Shown here one piece after another: positions 62,271-64,000 of a stretch of 64,000 nucleotides of DNA. Position 1 is the stretch's first letter; each line of letters starts with the position of its first letter. The notes below the pieces were generated by a model. It searched no databases. It was given only the letters and a program-made list of their open reading frames with translations, and was not told the origin of the DNA. The DNA is from Heyndrickxia sporothermodurans (lineage in GTDB: Bacteria > Bacillota > Bacilli > Bacillales > Bacillaceae_C), in contig BORH01000014.1 in assembly GCA_018333075.1 (NCBI GenBank), positions 58,327 through 122,326 of the forward strand, written 5' to 3'. A program made the translations under genes and the position numbers.

Positions 62271-62894
62271 TTACTCAAAACCCCCTGGATGAATGGGATA
62301 TAATTCACCATTTAAAGCAAAAGACGCCCTACCTGTTTCCTCTGAAACGACTAACACAAGTGCATCGGTTTGCTCGGATAGGCCTATTGCTGCCCTATGT
62401 CTTGTCCCTAATTTAGATTCACCAACATAATATTTTGATAATGGTAAGACATTTCCTGCGGAGATAATTTTATTATTATTAATAAAAACAGCCCCATCAT
62501 GAAGAGGACTACCAGGGTAAAAAATGGACTCTAATAAGGAGTATGAAAGATCTGCTCCAACCAATATACCAGAATGCATATGAGATTCTATTACGTCTGT
62601 ACGCTGAATGACAACTAACGCCCCATGCTTTCGATCAGATAAATGCTCTACAGCAATAGATAACGCTTCATATTTATCTGTAAATGGAGATAAATATGAA
62701 TGTAAATAAAAGGAGGCAGCATTCATTTGCAGTTTGGCGAACTTTCGATTCGTTTGTTCAAATCGACTTAATATACAACAGTCTTCTTTACTAATGACTT
62801 TAAGAATATCATCAATATCACTTTTTATCTGATGCAAATGACTTTCAAGATGTTGCTTCATAGATAAGGAAAGCTCTGGTTCATTATTATCCAT
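62271..62894 (-). CDS. cdaS: Diadenylate cyclase CdaS (sporulation-specific type)
   Basis: A 207-residue c-di-AMP synthase. The N-terminal two helices (LSMKQHLESHLHQIKSDIDD), an autoinhibitory segment typical of CdaS, precede the DAC domain with GALVVIQRTD, the catalytic LHDGAVFINN (DGA at 133-135) and GTRHRAAIGLSEQTDALVLV (RHR at 165-167). It condenses two ATP into cyclic di-AMP. CdaS is the form made in the forespore and supports germination in B. subtilis, so the host is expected to sporulate. AGGTG-type site before the ATG. Monocistronic. Confidence 0.93.
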   Translation of the reverse strand: MDNNEPELSLSMKQHLESHLHQIKSDIDDILKVISKEDCCILSRFEQTNRKFAKLQMNAASFYLHSYLSPFTDKYEALSIAVEHLSDRKHGALVVIQRTDVIESHMHSGILVGADLSYSLLESIFYPGSPLHDGAVFINNNKIISAGNVLPLSKYYVGESKLGTRHRAAIGLSEQTDALVLVVSEETGRASFALNGELYPIHPGGFE

Positions 62895-63081
62895 TTAATC
62901 TACACCTCAATTAATTACGATTGCTTTACCATTACTTTTTCCTTAAGTTTCTTTGTTATTCTTATATTTACTACTTTGAATGTATGGATTGCCCATTATA
63001 ATCAAATTGTTTTTTAAAGTTTCTCCATTCCCTTATGAATAGTAATTAGTGTACAATATGGTCAAGAAAGGAAGTGGAAAG

Positions 63082-63864
63082 ATGACAACTACCTCATCTT
63101 CTCAATTAGAAACGAAGCTTCTTCCTCCTAAAGGAGAATTTGAAACCTTTAAAGATGAATCCCACTATGTACAAAAAGTAAAGGAATGGGGTTTATCGAC
63201 AACAAAAGAAGTGAAGAAACAATTTTGGTATAAAGATGGCAGCCATCAGCAGTTGGTTCAAATTAAAGGATATGAAACATATGGAATAAGCGGAGAATTT
63301 AATACAATCATAATAGAATTTGAAAATGGCAGCCAATCCTGCATCCACCCTGCCTATTTAAAGGAAATGCAAACAGCTAGCTTTGGAAAAACAAATTCGA
63401 CTATGACTTCAGTAGAACCCTTGACCTCTTCTAATCAAAAGAAAGCAGAAATTTCTACTAGTGAACAGCAAGAATTACAAACGGTTGAAAAAGAACCAGC
63501 AAAACAGTCTGAGAATAAACAAAAAGCACCTAAAATTGATTTACCTGAAGAGAAAGTACATTTCACCGCTAAAATTAAACAATTTGCATTAACCTGGAAT
63601 AATTTTAACGAGGAAAATGATGAAGTTATCATTTTAGAAGATGTCATTATAAATCAGGATCCAAATATTGAAATCGGCCATGCTTGGTGCTCTTATTCAA
63701 AAACATTAAAAAAACTAGAACTAATTGAAGGAGAAGCTCTAGATTTTAATGGAAAAATCGTAAAAAAGAAATTACCTAAAGGAAAAGATGTAGAGGAAAA
63801 ATATTTGGTTGATATTCCTGTATATTTTAAAATTAATAATCCGTCCAAAATTAAAAAAAGCTAG
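63082..63864 (+). CDS. Hypothetical two-domain protein, 260 residues
   Basis: Start ATG at 63082 after AAGGAAG/GGAAAG; the upstream in-frame ATG at 63058 lacks a ribosome binding site. Residues 10-105 form one beta-rich domain (PPKGEFETFKDESHYVQKVK, GISGEFNTIIIEFENGSQSC). Residues 110-165 are a polar Ser/Gln/Lys linker. Residues 165-260 are a second beta-rich domain, OB-fold-like in length and pattern (FTAKIKQFALTWNNFNEEND, HAWCSYSKTLKKLELIEGEA). No signal peptide. I do not recognise the family. Confidence 0.65.
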   Translation: MTTTSSSQLETKLLPPKGEFETFKDESHYVQKVKEWGLSTTKEVKKQFWYKDGSHQQLVQIKGYETYGISGEFNTIIIEFENGSQSCIHPAYLKEMQTASFGKTNSTMTSVEPLTSSNQKKAEISTSEQQELQTVEKEPAKQSENKQKAPKIDLPEEKVHFTAKIKQFALTWNNFNEENDEVIILEDVIINQDPNIEIGHAWCSYSKTLKKLELIEGEALDFNGKIVKKKLPKGKDVEEKYLVDIPVYFKINNPSKIKKS

Positions 63865-63878
63865 AAGAACTCATAAAC

Positions 63879-63898
63879 TGTACCCCTTGTCAAGGACA
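63879..63898. repeat. Probable terminal inverted repeat of an IS3-family element
   Basis: TGTACCCCTTGTCAAGGACA lies 15 bp after the preceding gene and 13 bp before the end of a transposase frame. It is the expected outer end of the IS that continues beyond the window. Confidence 0.55.
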
Positions 63899-63910
63899 TT
63901 TTAAAAAAGA

Positions 63911-64000
63911 CTAGGCAGCTTTAAGAAGATGATCTCTGTATTGTACAGGGGTCATCTTTTTTAAATCCCATTGGTATCTATAATTGTTGTAGTATGTCAT
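63911..64000 (-). CDS. IS3-family transposase OrfB, C-terminal part (cut by window edge)
   Basis: The minus strand reads TYYNNYRYQWDLKKMTPVQY and RDHLLKAA before TAG at 63913-63911. The YNNYRxQW...L..MTPxQYR pattern is the conserved C-terminal end of IS3-family integrase-type transposases. Only 29 codons are visible. It appears intact and is unlike the degraded IS3 copy at 30-31 kb. Confidence 0.8.
   Translation of the reverse strand: MTYYNNYRYQWDLKKMTPVQYRDHLLKAA

Noticed and set aside
1-64000. CRISPR arrays, tRNA or rRNA genes, prophage modules
   Set aside because: I saw no regularly spaced repeats, no cloverleaf-type sequences and no structural phage genes.

Overview
The window is low-GC DNA with strong AGGAGG-type ribosome binding sites, frequent TTG and GTG starts and many intrinsic terminators. 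It fits a spore-forming member of the Bacillaceae. Two loci support this: a sporulation-type diadenylate cyclase (CdaS) at the right end, and a btr-feuA-feuB-feuC-besA iron-siderophore cluster in the order I know from Bacillus subtilis. I cannot name the species. I see no rRNA, tRNA or CRISPR array.

Layout. 1-13 kb: drug and stress regulators with their targets (MerR/TipAS type, TetR plus an EmrB-type efflux pump, a BmrR-like MerR, two C45-type hydrolases, an alpha/beta hydrolase-tetR pair), mixed with decayed genes (aldo/keto reductase, P-loop kinase, PhzF). 13-19 kb: a HAD phosphatase, then a sugar operon (PfkB-family kinase, fructose-type PTS IIBCA, LacD-type aldolase) with a divergent RpiR regulator. 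19-30 kb: a tiny holin-like toxin gene, a DUF421 membrane protein, two acetyltransferases, a two-component system, a DJ-1/PfpI protein with membrane-protein neighbours, and an ECF sigma factor with a probable anti-sigma partner. 30-34 kb: a degraded IS3 element abutting the 3' part of a short-chain dehydrogenase, a YmaF remnant and small membrane ORFs. 34-38 kb: a multicopper oxidase lipoprotein with its own two-component system, then a Tn554-type TnpC remnant. 38-47 kb: two serine hydrolases, two MarR systems (one tied by repeated operators to an MFS pump that now carries two stop codons), GrpB and an IS1595 remnant. 47-56 kb: an acetyltransferase, a broken metallophosphatase, a lipid-type methyltransferase/two-component/VTT-protein module, an EamA exporter behind a leader-peptide attenuator, and two broken genes (Imm26-like, aminoglycoside phosphotransferase-like). 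56-64 kb: the bacillibactin-type uptake cluster with Fur boxes, cdaS, an unknown two-domain protein and the edge of another IS3 element.

The best candidates for something undescribed are regulatory. First, the region before the EamA exporter (54180-54370) holds a promoter, an 18-codon leader ORF with its own ribosome binding site, and two mutually exclusive hairpins, one of which buries the exporter ribosome binding site. This is the architecture of drug-responsive translational attenuation. Second, a 27-residue hydrophobic toxin at 19725-19808 has a hairpin over its ribosome binding site and lies next to a cluster of GTTGAGAA half-sites. Third, a shared TTCTTAAG motif lies before both the methyltransferase operon and the VTT gene.

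The window is also rich in broken genes: at least a dozen reading frames carry internal stops or frameshifts, several with only one or two lesions in an otherwise intact gene.
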